A stretch of 64,000 bases of DNA from positions 6,314,501 through 6,378,500 of the forward strand of contig JAPNXP010000001.1 of assembly GCA_028753945.1 (NCBI GenBank), written 5' to 3'. The translations under genes and the position numbers were made by a program. Under the pieces are notes generated by a model. The model saw only the letters and a list, made by a program, of their open reading frames with translations. It was not told where the DNA came from and ran no database searches. The DNA comes from Hexactinellida sp. DTS-2022. Lineage: Eukaryota > Porifera > Hexactinellida. Below are positions 11,421 to 22,611 of this stretch, piece by piece (the first letter of the stretch is position 1; every line of letters begins with the position of its first letter).

Positions 11421-12325
11421 ATAGACTCCTTAAGTAAAGGACTGGAACGTCGCGATCTCGGGGGTTTTAACTTGAGTCTGAGAGGCTCCAATTATATAAA
11501 TTGATAAAGCATTAAGTTTCCTGTCTCCAAATGTGATTTTTGGCATATTGGGGTAACTTTTGGCACCCGTCAACAATTTGAGGTTTTCACTCAAAATTTC
11601 TCACACCTCGACAAGTTATGACGTCATTGTCACATTTCGAGAACCCTGAAAAGTCACTTAATCGCACATAATTCGAGCACTCTAAGAGATAAAAATCTGA
11701 AAATTTAATAAAACATGCACATTAATGATGCGGACACTTTGGTAACACCAGAATGCCAATATGCTTACTCATTATCACATGATGACGTAATCACTAAAAT
11801 TTCACATTTTTAAATTTGACTATTTAGCCTATTTACGCTTTATAATCAATGTTAGAAGTGTATAAACCATACACCAACCGCAAAGCGGTTGGTATGTGGT
11901 TGGGTTCTGCCGCAAAGCACGCTAGTATCTATATAGATTGATTCTACAGTATATCTATATATACTAGTGCGCTTGGCTTGCTAGGTCGCTTTGCGGTGTT
12001 ACCAAAGTGTCCGCATCATTAATGTGCATGTTTTATTAAATTTTCAGATTTTTATCTCTTAGAGTGCTCGAATTATGTGCGATTAAGTGAATTTTCAGGG
12101 TTCTCGAAATGTGACAATGACGTCATAACTTGTCGAGGTGTGAGAAATTTTGAGTGAAAACCTCAAATTGTTGACGGGTGCCAAAAGTTACCCCTATATG
12201 CCAAAAATCACATTTGGAGACCGGAAACTTAATGCTTTATCAATTTTTATAATTGGAGCCTCTCAGACTCAAGTTAAAACCCCCGAGATCGCGACGTTCC
12301 AGTCCTTTACTTAAGGAGTCTATGA
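11421..12325. mobile_element. Foldback element with about 335-bp arms
   Basis: Arms at 11421-11757 and 11996-12325 are near-perfect reverse complements, starting TCATAGACTCCTTAAGTAAA. The flanks share TCTAAA (11415-11420 and 12326-12331), a probable 6-bp target duplication. The 240-bp loop is a different sequence containing AACCGCAAAGCGGTTGGT and GGCTTGCTAGGTCGCTTTGC, which also occur near 997-1075, so it may itself be an inserted MITE. No coding frame. Confidence 0.8.
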
Positions 12326-12350
12326 TCTAAATATATATATTTACATTATG

Positions 12351-12496
12351 CAGGGCCGTAGGAACACGGGCGGCAGGTGCGGCATAGGCCGCACCAATAT
12401 TTTAGGTGCCCGCATCATAATTCGGGTTATACACTGCGAATCAAATAAGTGACGTCACTTGGCCGCACCAATAATAATTGGCCTACGACGGGCCTG
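12351..12496. mobile_element. Short GC-rich TIR element
   Basis: The left end CAGGGCCGTAGG and right end CCTACGACGGGCCTG are imperfect inverted repeats. Flanking TTATG at 12346-12350 and 12497-12501 is a candidate 5-bp duplication. Inside, GGTGCGGCATAGGCCGCACC forms a second small palindrome. No coding capacity; the superfamily is not determinable. Confidence 0.6.
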
Positions 12497-12792
12497 TTAT
12501 GGGTATATAAGAAAATCGCCTTCATCTTATCCCTGGTGCAGGCGCATTTGGCTCAGTGAAATGGCCTTATGTTTAGTATGCTATGCTCAAACCTATATAT
12601 TGAAGAAAACAAGTAGAAGATATTTGAAACAAAGATTTGTCGTCTGATTTCCATTCGATCAAAAGTATGCAGACTTTGTCACAACACTGCAATTTCAATA
12701 ATGGTAGTCCAACATGTATCTACGCTAGGCATGGTCCCGCTACCCTTAAGAATAAGTAGCGAGGATTTGCATTTACAAGAGGATTAGAAAAT

Positions 12793-13760
12793 TCATCTTT
12801 TCAAACGGAAGCCCTTCTGAGGTGTACTAACATTAAATATTTTCCAGATGTTAACAATAATAGAGATAAATTCTGCTGATTCCGTTTTAAAATTATCAAT
12901 TCGCGAATTATTCTGAATTTTTAGACCTGCGCTAGTTGACTCGCTCTTTAGAGCAAGTTTTACATTCTGACGCACAAAAGTTGAAGGCCAGCATGCTTTT
13001 GCTGTCAATTGATGTGCGATTTTGGCGAAAGAGTGTTGCTCTTGTCAGCAAAGTAATCGTACATCTTCAAAACAAGCTTTGAAATTCGTAAGAGGGTATT
13101 TCGTAGAGATGTTAGAAATTTCTTCAAAATTAGGAAAAACAAAAGTGTGGTTGAAATCTTTTGTATTAATTCAATTATTGCGAATAGTTTTCAAAATATG
13201 AACAGGATCAAAGAATAGGAAAAGGTTCCTGGTAATGTCGACCGGGTGAGGAACGATAGGAGTGAGAGTTTTTTTATCAAGAGAAAACTGTTTATATATT
13301 TTAACATTTAGAGGATTATTATCAAACAGTACATGGACATAGATACCGCATTTTTCAACGTCGCAAATTACAGATTTGATAGTAAGATATAAATTTTTTG
13401 CTGGGTAGATGCAAGGGGAACTAGGCGAACAATCGATGACCATTTTTGTGCAGACTTGACACCATTATATAATGCTAAAACTGTCCGTATAGGATCTTCT
13501 GTGTCCAACAAAGGTGCAATAATTTTCCCTCCTTTATAAGTTATATCGGATTTGACATGGACTCCATCTATTTGAATAATTACATTCTTTTGTTGAGTTG
13601 AGAATTCACAAGCCACGATTTTCAAGAAAAGAAAGTATTCGCTCTGTAGTCCAATAGGATGGTATAATCTCTCGAGTGTGTTAAAATGTGGATTAGATAG
13701 ACAGTCAAGAGACTGTAAATAATTATAGCATGCGTGAGAATAAATATGAGCCTTGAGCGA
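12793..13760 (-). pseudogene. Third P-like transposase fragment
   Basis: A minus-strand remnant covers only the catalytic core. It holds NVIIQIDGVHVKSDITYKGGKI (around 13580), HVLFDNNPLNVKIYKQF (around 13330), RNLFLFFDPVHILKTIRNN (around 13200) and MTAKACWPSTFVRQNVKLALK (13008). The order and spacing match the 3976-5937 transposase. The second catalytic Asp block reads FDNN, and frames change between blocks. Neither a THAP domain nor the LE..FG block is present, so both ends are lost. Confidence 0.8.
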
Positions 13761-13852
13761 TAATAACTAAAATAGAACTATAAAGTAAATTCAGAACTGG
13801 TTGATCACTACCACAGTCAACTAGCGCAACTCCCTCTATGCTGAAGCTCAAG

Positions 13853-13872
13853 CCCCCCCCCCCCCCCCCCCC
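13853..13872. repeat. Poly-C tract
   Basis: Twenty consecutive C residues, followed by CATTATTTTATTATATAC. Simple repeat; its length is likely unstable. Confidence 0.9.
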
Positions 13873-13974
13873 ATTATTTTATTATATACAAAAGCATTTC
13901 AATATGTACGTGTATATCCAAATTGGTTGAGAGCATTTTATTCAAAAAGTTTTCGGATCTTCGAGCAGGCCTGG

Positions 13975-14140
13975 GGTCTGTGTGTTCACGAACATACATG
14001 TGTATTCGCGAACACACAATATTTACTGTGTGTTCGCGAACACAGTTTCAAACTTTGTGTGTTCGCAAATACACAATGTTGTTGTCCATTAAAACGAATG
14101 AATATTTGAATATTCGAATATTCGTTTCAGCTCTCAGGGT
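13975..14140. repeat. Palindromic TGTGTTCGCGAACACA repeats and MITE end
   Basis: Four to five variants of TGTGTTCGCGAACACA, itself a palindrome, occur between 13978 and 14080. They are followed at 14095-14132 by TATTCGAATATTCGTTTCAG, matching one end of the 2308-2694 MITE family. Short frames here are repeat translations. Confidence 0.65.
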
Positions 14141-14360
14141 TTTATACAGGATTTTTCTTCAGGGGGGAAAGTCTGCTAGTACCAGGATCAACTAATTAAT
14201 TGCTTCGCCAGCTGGGGGTCTGGGGGGCGCTGTTAGGCCCCCAGTAGGGTCCAGGGGCAAAGCCCCTGGAAGCCAGATACAATTTATAGTGCAGAGTATT
14301 ATTGCTAACAATGGAGATCTATTGCTGTAAAATAATCACATAGTATTTGAAGCTGTGGTA
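14141..14360. other. Unassigned sequence before the large TIR element
   Basis: Contains a GC-rich patch, CCCCCAGTAGGGTCCAGGGG, reminiscent of MITE interiors. It ends with GGTA at 14357-14360, the left member of the 4-bp direct repeat flanking the next element. Confidence 0.4.
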
Positions 14361-14876
14361 GAGGAATTCCATGTCAAATCATCCAGCCATTTCACCAACA
14401 TCAATCGATTTCTCTGAAAGTTGGTTAGCTGAAAGCCCCAGTCTAACCATTATATATGTGTAACTTTTAGATTGTTTGGTCAAGTTGTTGTTGAATTATG
14501 GCGGGACAAATTTTCCAATTTTCGACAAAAATAATTATTTTAAAAAAATATTTAATTTAACTGATCAGTAGAAACTCTTGTAAAAATGCCAGTTTATACA
14601 ATATTGAGATTAAATTCACAGAAACGATAGTTTATAATATGCAGAATCCGTCAATCATATCAGCAATCGAATTTAAGCACATTTTGTATCTCAAAATTGA
14701 AACTGAAACTATGACGTCACGTGAAACCGGAACTATGACATAGCATTCGGGGATATTTTGGGAACCAAATTTTTTTAATTTTTCTAAATTGGTATTAAGG
14801 ATGTTGCAATATCTAGAAAGTTTGATTTGGTTCCCATGTATTCCCTTAAAGTTATTTTAAATTTACCATCATTTTC
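14361..14876 (+). repeat. Left long terminal inverted repeat
   Basis: 516 bp, reverse complement of 19793-20309 with scattered mismatches. It contains CTATGACGTCACGTGAAACC, a CRE-like TGACGTCA site present in both arms. Confidence 0.88.
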
Positions 14877-15063
14877 CCCTCTTGAAATTTTTTTGAAAAC
14901 TTAGAAAACTACTAATTTTCTTCTTTATTCGCTTCTCGCTATTAGTTAGGTGGAATGATGTTTCTCATGTTCTCAATCTTAGGCAAGGATGTTGGTATTT
15001 CACTATATTTAACTAGATTCACATATTTTTAATCACCAATTCATTCACTAATTATAAAATATT

Positions 15064-18000
15064 TTATTTACATACTCGAGATTCAATATTCATGGCAATT
15101 AATTCTCCATCAAGTGAAGAAATTTTGTATTTCCGTGCACTTTTTGAAGAAGGTTTTGGAGCTGTTATATTACACAGGATGTCTGTTTGAGGAATATAAC
15201 AAATATCCTCTGTTGATGGCCAGAAGAAACAATTTTCTGGTCTTCCAGGCCCTTTTGGATGCAGAAAACTTACCTTTACGTTACCCTCTTCCTCGCACAC
15301 TTCTTCAACTAATCCAATAAACCAGTCACTATCATAAATGCAGGCTATATAGTCACCACAATTGAGGTAAGGTATTTCAAGAGGTTTTGTTGAATATTCT
15401 TCCCGATTCTTCATGAAATTATATACAATACTGTTATCTCTTTGTTCGCTTATTTTCTTGGCTGTAATTATAGTTTCGTTTAATGGAGTAAATTGGTGGA
15501 AGCTACGTGTTCCTGGAATAGTTTGTATATTAGTGAATCTATAGATAATTTAAATGTTGATAATCGAACAATAAATCACATGTCATTTATAAAAAAGATT
15601 ACCTTGTTTGCATTGCTTCCCGCAATTCGGTTACTTGACTTTTTTGTATGAAAAAGAACTTAATAGTTGAAAGACTAGGAGTTGACGAGCAAAAGTTAAA
15701 CATTTGTAATGGTGTTATTATATGGTTGTCTTTCGTTCTTTGTAGACTTGCTCTTGCAGTAACTCTCTTCACTGTTCCACCAATGCCGTCACATGGTGAT
15801 TTCCCGTGCGAAGTAGCGAAGAAGTTCCAAATACCTTCAATTCCAAAGTCTTTCATATGAAGGCACAAATTATACAAATTCTTCCTATTTTTATATTGAC
15901 CAGCACAACCATCACTGAAATACTCAAGTTTTCGAATTTGTGGAAGCGTGACTCTTAAATGCTGAATGATCAATCGTTGGATTAAGTGCACCATTATGAC
16001 ATCATGCTCTGTTTCATCAGAAATGAAACAGAATGATTGGTTGCAGAGAATTTCTAAATGTAAGCGACTAAATAATTAGCTAGCTACTCGATATATATTT
16101 TGTTATACAATAATATTTAACTAACCATCTTGCCGGTAGTATATGACGATCGGATGCACAGTTGCTTGAATATTATTCCAATGAAATCCCTGGACTTCAT
16201 CCTGGATAACAAATGAGTAATTCTCAGCAAAGTCAAGCAAAACAATTGCAGATTGATTATCAAGCTGATCTTTTCGCTTTTTATAATAGGAAGTTTGAGC
16301 TCGTGAAATGTATGAGTGAGAGGTCAGTTTATTCATCGACATGATTAATGCTTCGATATATTGGCTGAGGGTAGCTGAATGGGTCTCTAAACTCGTTTTA
16401 TCAGTACTTTCCCATTGACGATATTCAACATGTACCTAATAACGAATTCAAAAGTATTAAAATATTATGTTCAAATAACAGCAATTGTATGGCACTGGCA
16501 CATCTAACTAAAATAATATATCCTAATATATTACCTGATCATTTCTATTCATGGTGATTGTTTTGAGATAGTTTCGGAGATTCTCGGTCCCTGGACAATA
16601 TTCACATCGATGAATCATACAGTTGGCATTATCAGCTGAACATACCAATTTCGAAACTAGTTCGGGGACGCTGCAATTGGTCGACTTTTGTAGGTTTGCA
16701 ATTGGTCGATTATTGTAAGGTTTGCAATTGGTCGACTATTCTAAGGTTTGCAATTGGTCGACTATTCTAAGGTTTGCAATTGGTCGACTATTCTAAGGTA
16801 TGCAATTGGTCGACTATTCTAAGGATATTCTAAGTGGAGTTTTTTCACTTGTATCTTTACAAACTATTATTACTGTGCATAGTTCTTTTTCTCTAATGCA
16901 CTGACACACATCATAACCCAGCTAGGGTTGTTTCAATGGCATTCAACAAATTACAATGAATAATGGATAACACATAGGGCTACGGTGACACTGAGATTTC
17001 CCCTAGGCTCCATACCATCACACTTAAAATGGCCTGCTTTTATCCCTAATCCATATATGACAATTAGAAAAGCGTACGTTTTCAATTGGATGCATATAAC
17101 ACACTTTGAAAGGCGATTTTTTTCACTATAATCAATACAAGTTTATTAGAAAGGAAATTATTTCCACAATTATCCATACTAGTCAATTAGAAAGCGATTC
17201 TTTTCAACTTTTTCCATCAAAAAATGTCAAAATGAAATAGTCGACCAATTGCATAACTTAAAATAGTCGACCAATTGCAAACCTTAGAATAGTCGACCAA
17301 TTGCAAACCTTAGAATAGTCGACCAATTGCAAACCTTAGAATAGTCGACCAATTGCAAACCTTAGAAAAGTCGACCAATTGCAAACCTTAGAAAAGTCGA
17401 CCAATTGCAAACCTTAGAAAAGTCGACCAATTGCAAACTACAAAAGTCGACCAATTGCAAGCGCGCCACTAGTTCTTTGTAGTTTTCCTGGGTATCAAGA
17501 GCATCGACGAGGAGGATGGCATTTTGATGGATAGAGCAGACACATACAGAATGTGTTCCACATGAATCTGAAAGTACACACCACTTTGGCCGTAGTTCGC
17601 AAAACTTTGAAAACGATATCTAAAATTTAATCTGTAAATTTGAATATTATTTTAGTTATCTTATTTATGAAATTGCTCTGATTTGTTTGTTTGTTTGTTT
17701 GTTCACAATTTATTGAGGAACTGGTAAGACCTACAGACTTGAAATTTGCGGGGGGGTGGAAATACTGTATTTAAAAATACATTCTGATATCCAAGAAAAT
17801 ATTTAGATTTTCCTCCCCTTAAGGTGACAAAACTTTCGATCAATTAATTTAGAGGATTGTCCCACATTAGATTTGCAGGTAGAATTCAATAATCAATAAA
17901 TAATAAGTCTAATTAAACCTTTAAGTCTGTGTACTTTTCTTTGAACTCTGCATATAGTTCTTTTAAATTACAAAGTATCAATCTTTTCTGCACGTGCACG

Positions 18001-19311
18001 TTGCGTGCTATGCTAACATAGTCTTTCATCCCAGGCATTTGCCGTGTGTATTCATCATCCTGGTAAAAACACTCAACTGTTCTGATAGTTTCATCAGGTA
18101 ATGTTTTCCCTATTTTTAGAAATATTTTATAAATAACTGCAAAAATTAAATAATCATTTTTATCTTAACAATAACTAAACCTTTTTTACTGTCAATTTCT
18201 CCAAGTATGCCTGTCTTCTTGAATACCTTGCGAGACTCACGAATTAAGTGTTCAGAAACACCGAAGAATTCTGACAGAGTTTCACGAGAGCTAATTTGCG
18301 GCGCTAGGGTAAGGAGGTGTAATTGTTCTTGTGTAGTATTGCATTGGTAAATTTTCTCTCTAATTAAAGCCATTAGTATATCAAACTGTTCAGCTTTTTG
18401 TTCAACTGATAATGAGATACTCATAAGCTCTGTTGAAGATTCAAGAAGCTCTTCACGAGATTCTTCAATTCTGGGGAGCTATATACAATAATTATTAATC
18501 AAATTAACAACAAGTAAGCAAATTTAAATTCCAACTAGTACAACCTCTAATCTTTCTTCTAATCTTGCTAATTTTTCTTTAATCTGTATTCTCCGAGCTT
18601 GAATATGTGATCCATGTGTTCTAATTGGAGATATTTCAAGTGCTTTGGGGAGTCCACTAATTACATCTTCTAACATATCCTAGAATATTAAAATGATGAA
18701 ATACTTACAGATTGTATTTTACAGTTTTTAAATCTTGAAGAAACGTACCTGAGTTAGAGTTGACTGTAGGCTTTGAATATCAGTGCTTATGAAGTCAGGT
18801 AACGTCTTTAATTCTGAAGGGGAACTTACAGTCTTTATTGAGGGTGGATTATGTTCTATTTTGCCACTTAGTATTTCTGACAGCTCAGAAGAACAACGTG
18901 AACATACTTTGCTCCCAGGGACAATTGAAATATCAAAGCCTACTAAGTCTAGAGCCTTACTTTTGGTAATTGTTACTTTTCCTAAAATTAATTTGAATGA
19001 AATGTGCCTAGTTTGTATACTTTTAATAAAATAAACTTAATACCTTTGTAACTTTTATTCTCAATGTGATGTTCCAATGGATCACAGCAATAAGGGTTTA
19101 ATAAAGTAAACTTGTCGATGTACTGCTTTTGATGATGGAGACAAATAGTTTTTAAACTATTCTTACGAATACCTGTTCTCCAGACTAATAACTCGAAGTC
19201 ATCCTTTGAGAGCTCTAAAGTCGGCAATATCCCGACTTTTCCATGGGTGTGTACCAAATTATGACACACAGATTCTTCAATTCGTCCAATTGAACAGGAC
19301 TGTAGTGCCAT
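15064..19311 (-). CDS. Nine-exon transposase-like gene of the long-TIR element
   Basis: I infer exons, on the minus strand, at about 19311-19044, 18981-18749, 18679-18545, 18478-18181, 18109-17919, 17619-16535 (containing the MITE), 16436-16126, 16053-15603 and 15537-15064. Donors and acceptors are GT/AG and the junction phases I checked (exons 4/5, 5/6, 6/7, 7/8, 8/9) join in frame, giving roughly 875 residues. Blocks in order are a helix-turn-helix-like segment (QISSRETLSEFFGVSEHLIR), RQMPGMKDYV, KFCELRPKWCVLSDS with CVCSIHQN, a CMIHRCEYCPG cysteine knuckle, LLDFAENYSFV, EYFSDGCAGQYKN, FFATSHGKSPCDGIGGTVKR, and a C-terminal domain (DWFIGLVEEV). LDF-Asp and FSDG-Asp look like DDE-type acids, but this is inference. 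Start ATG 19311 is the first in-frame Met before exon 1 homology. No stop was seen in the exons apart from the MITE. Confidence 0.75.
16664..17467. mobile_element. MITE with inverted arrays of a 25-bp repeat, inside exon 6
   Basis: The 804-bp insertion is flanked by a perfect 8-bp duplication, ACTAGTTC (16656-16663 and 17468-17475). The left arm (16671-16825) holds about six units of GCAATTGGTCGACTATTCTA; the right arm (17240-17460) holds about nine units in inverse orientation, the outermost variants reading GTCGACTTTTGTA on both sides. Each unit carries a GTCGAC site. The central 400 bp is AT-rich and non-coding. Removing the element and one duplication copy would leave the host exon in frame. 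Eight-bp duplication suggests hAT- or P-type mobilisation. Confidence 0.9.
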
Positions 19312-19568
19312 TATTCAAGAGCGAAGTATTACAGGATAGAGAAGTGTAGATTGTAATTTGAAATTGTAACTGAATTTGTATAGTATAGTATATAAGAAAA
19401 ATTCTCTATATTACAAGTTTTTGTGAATCAAGGTATAACAACCATATATATAATGAGGAATGTCTGAGGTTAAGTAATAGAAGCCAATATATATTTATAA
19501 AAATTAATGCGTAAGGCATTGCAAATGTAGATTTCAGTAGTCTAGTTGAGTCATTGAATTAGCTACTA

Positions 19569-19739
19569 CAGTGGAGTTGCTTTATTAGCACTCCCTTATT
19601 AACAATGCTGTATTAACAACCACTTTTCAGATCCCAATCGTGTTAATACTGTTAATTTCATTCCCCTATTAGCAACATTCGCCTATTAGCAACCAGATTT
19701 AGAGCCAAACCTGAGTTGCTAATAAAGCAACTCCACTGT
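19569..19739. mobile_element. TA-flanked MITE (pogo/Tc1-mariner type)
   Basis: Terminal inverted repeats CAGTGGAGTTGCTTTATTAG / CTAATAAAGCAACTCCACTG, with TA on both outer sides (19567-19568 and 19740-19741). At 171 bp it is too short to encode anything. It lies just inside the right TIR of the larger element. Confidence 0.85.
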
Positions 19740-19792
19740 AATTGATTTTTGCAATTCAACAGAAACAGCTACCAAAACTTGGGAAATTGGTT

Positions 19793-20309
19793 AAAAATGA
19801 CGGTAAATTTAAAATAACTTGAAGGGAATACATGGGAACCAAATCAAACTTTCTAGATATTGCAACATCCTTAATACCAATTTAGAAAAATTTTAAAAAT
19901 TTGGTTCCCAAAATATCCCCGAATGCTGTCATAGTTCCGGTTTCACGTGACGTCATAGTTTCAGTTTCAATTTTGAGATACAAAATGTGCTTAAATTCGA
20001 TTGCTGATATGATTGACGGATTCTGCATATTATAAACTATCGTTTCTGTGAATATAATCTCAATATTGTATAAACTGGCATTTTTACAAGAGTTTCTACT
20101 GATCAGTTAAATTAAATATTTTTTTAAAAAAATAATTATTTTTGACGAAAATTGGAAAATTTGTCCCGCCATAATTCAACAACAACTTGACCAAACAATC
20201 TAAAAGTTACACTTATATAATGGTTAGACTGGGGCTTTCAGCTAACCAACTTTCAGAGAAATCGATTGATGTTGGTGAAATGGCTGGATGATTTGACATG
20301 GAATTCCTC
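19793..20309 (-). repeat. Right long terminal inverted repeat
   Basis: 517 bp, reverse complement of 14361-14876, ending GACATGGAATTCCTC, followed by GGTA. Confidence 0.88.
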
Positions 20310-20893
20310 GGTAACTAATGGAAGATAATTATAGCTTCTGGCACAATTTCATTAATGAATATCACTAGTAATGTTTGAATGGTATGTGTGGGGAAGATAC
20401 AGAACTTTTAACATAAAATATTCTAGCCTAGAGAAGAATACGTCGATTTGTCTCTTTATAAAAGGCTAAAAACACCTAATTTTAACTGAAAATAAGAACT
20501 TAGCAGCATATTTCCAGGGGGGGGAAAACTCAAGCTAGGGGGGGGGGGAATCCCGGGGCGCCCCCCCCTCTGTATAATACCCTGGCTCTAATTTAAACAG
20601 ACACTCACAGCTAAAACAATGAATTAATTACAACTCAACTGATATTCTTTGTGTTTCGTCCCGGCTTGGACTCGTCAGTTGCGTTGCCTTTCCCGCAATA
20701 CACTTTAGATGGAGGAGTGTTGGTTGAGTGTTACTTGATGATTCGCCACTGGGGATGTACCGTCGCTGGTCGCGTTTCCTTTATCTGGGCTCACCATGAT
20801 AGGGATTGCATTGCCTGAATAACCTCTAGCAGAGGTCCCCACAAAGTTCGATGTACCTTGCCTTTGAGCGCTTTCGAATTTTGAATTGAGATG
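20310..20893. other. Spacer with G- and C-runs
   Basis: A patch at 20517-20575 has G-runs of 9-10 and a C-run of 8 around AATCCCGGGGCG. From about 20640 the base composition becomes noticeably less AT-rich and continues so into the OTU-like fragment. No frame recognised. Confidence 0.4.
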
Positions 20894-21172
20894 CTAATCG
20901 ACTTGTAAGAAGATTGTTGCATCGTCTGAGAATGTAGGAGTCAGAGATTTGATCATCTTCAATACTGGTTGGTAATGATCGTGGAAATTTGCAATGTAGA
21001 GAGCAATGTCGGAGCTATTGGAGCTACTTGGTCTGATAAGAGACCAGCGAACTTGAGAGACTATGCTATTGCTGGGCTTATAGACTTTGTTGGCGACATA
21101 AATATCCGTCTGGAGTAGGGCTGAAGCGGCCATAAGTTCGGCATAAGTTCCCCACTGTCCCAGATGGTACAT
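20894..21172 (-). pseudogene. OTU-like cysteine protease fragment
   Basis: This 92-codon frame reads MYHLGQWGTYAELMAASALL near its start and NFHDHYQPVLKMI near its middle. The WGT..EL.A....L pattern followed downstream by a HY motif is the C-terminal half of OTU-type domains; compare YSWGTVNELIMLGILA and NHYDAIYMI in the Helentron OTU at 43846-44247. The upstream half with the DGNC cysteine is not found: 21061-21290 shows frame changes and stops. Base composition is less AT-rich than its neighbours. It is probably a relic of a second OTU-bearing element. Confidence 0.5.
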
Positions 21173-21289
21173 GAACTTCGAGCTAAGGTGTACAGCTGGA
21201 GTAGTGGTACCACAAATCTGAGATTATCAAAAGAGATTCTCAAAAGCGAGTGTCAAGACCCACTTGTATAGGTGGCACGTGCCATAAGG

Positions 21290-22196
21290 ACTAATTGATA
21301 AATTGAAAGTTTGTTTCCATCTTATATCATTTCTGAGATTAATGAAATTTAGATAATTAGTATAAATATTTAATTAATCTATTAATAATTTAACACCAAT
21401 ATTATGGTCATCAAAATAAATTAAGTTCAATTATTTGTAAGTATTATTAATCAAAATTGAATTTCACTATCATATTTGAATTCAGCGCACTCGATAACCC
21501 CACTAATCTATTTGGAACCATCTCTATAAGTTAAACACAGAGCAAATTAATTAGAATTAAATTTGTCATGTATCCATTGTGCAAGAATATTCGAAGCAGA
21601 AATAAATATAATCACATAATCTGTCGTTGTTATGGAATGTAGAATCTTAGTTTTCAATTATAAAATAGAAGCCTACTCGATCTCACAAGTTGAATCACTA
21701 GAATTATCGCAAGGTGAAACAATAGAATTAGATTTAACACTTTCAATTGAACTGAAGTGTTAGTAAACAAAGGAAACTTGCAACTCAATTGTGGCACAAA
21801 CGAAACCCAATTTAAAAATTCGTGCACTGTGAAAAGGTACAGAATTTAATTCTCTATCGAATGCATATAAATTAAATATTCGCGCACTATTTATTGTTCT
21901 TTTTCAAATATTAAACAGGTGCAAAAATGTGTCCAAAAAAATGTAATAAAAAATCGTGACCCCAGGTGCACATCTATAACCCATGAGACACCCAACCTAA
22001 AAATTTGGGCTCTTAGTTGATAAAACTCTGTTCTGTGGAGTGGCTACGGATAAATAATAATAATAATAAAAAAATCCAAAATTGCAGCCTGTGCCGACGC
22101 ATGTTCCTTTGGTGGCACTATATTTTGTTGGTGGTTTATTGATAGTGCCTCCAAAGGAACATACTGTCGGCGCAGGCTGCAATTTGGGATTTTTTT
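21290..22196 (-). repeat. Inverted repeat unit, subfamily C, with hairpin h2
   Basis: On the minus strand the hairpin (22196-22071) is followed by an AT tract, then a TCCGTAGCCACTCCACAGAA head near 22060, and the unit body runs down to about 21300. The body matches the plus-strand unit at 24285-25100: head, GTGCACCTGGGGTCACG, the AATTGGGTTTCGTTTGTGCC block and TCGAGTAGGCTTCTATTTT. The unit lacks its own distal hairpin. Confidence 0.7.
22071..22196 (-). repeat. Hairpin repeat h2 (inverted)
   Basis: Read on the minus strand it has GCAGCCTGCGCCGACAG on the left arm and GTCGGCACAGGCTGC on the right, the matched C/G stem state. The family flank TTCGCCAAGTCATC follows on the plus strand. Confidence 0.85.
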
Positions 22197-22484
22197 CGCC
22201 AAGTCATCATCACTATGAAGGTGTTAAATTATTTCAGAAAGGTGTTTCAAAAGGCAACGACCCTTAGTGAGTTAGAAGTCTCCATTTAGCTCACTTTATT
22301 TAAGAGATATTCTAGTTTCAGTAGAATATAATCTGTGATGACTCAGCATTTTTTAAGTTATTTAATTCAGAAAATTGTAAAAATACATTTTTTTACGATG
22401 TTATCATCACCTTAAGGGTCGATGCCTTCTGAAACACCTTTTTGAAATAATTTAACACCTTCATAGTGATGGTGACATGGCGAA

Positions 22485-22611
22485 AAAAAAATCCAAAATT
22501 GCAGCCTGTGCCGACAGCATGTTCCTTTGGAGGCACTGTCAATAAACCACCACCTAAATATAGTGCCAACAAAGGAACATGCGTCGGCACAGCTGCAATT
22601 TCGGATTTTTT
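22485..22611 (+). repeat. Hairpin repeat h3
   Basis: The left arm reads GCAGCCTGTGCCGACAG and the right arm GTCGGCACAGCTGC, so the N position is unmatched here. Flanked left by TGACATGGCG. It sits about 290 bp from h2 in opposite orientation; the sequence between (22200-22480) is itself an imperfect inverted repeat. Confidence 0.85.

Larger units (their letters stand above)
14361..20309 (-). mobile_element. DNA transposon with about 517-bp TIRs, superfamily unassigned
   Basis: Terminal inverted repeats lie at 14361-14876 and 19793-20309 (start GAGGAATTCCATGTCAAATC), near-identical over their whole length. GGTA occurs directly outside both ends (14357-14360 and 20310-20313), consistent with a 4-bp target duplication. 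Between the TIRs is a single multi-exon gene on the minus strand encoding a transposase-like protein. Two younger insertions sit inside: an 804-bp MITE in exon 6 and a 171-bp TA-flanked MITE beside the right TIR. TIR length and a 4-bp duplication do not match P, hAT, Merlin or Mutator. The protein family is one I have seen as an uncharacterised multi-copy family in invertebrates, but I cannot name a superfamily. Confidence 0.8.

Noticed and set aside
12459..12647. 62-codon plus-strand frame
   Set aside because: Begins within a short TIR element and continues into unrelated sequence; no motif.
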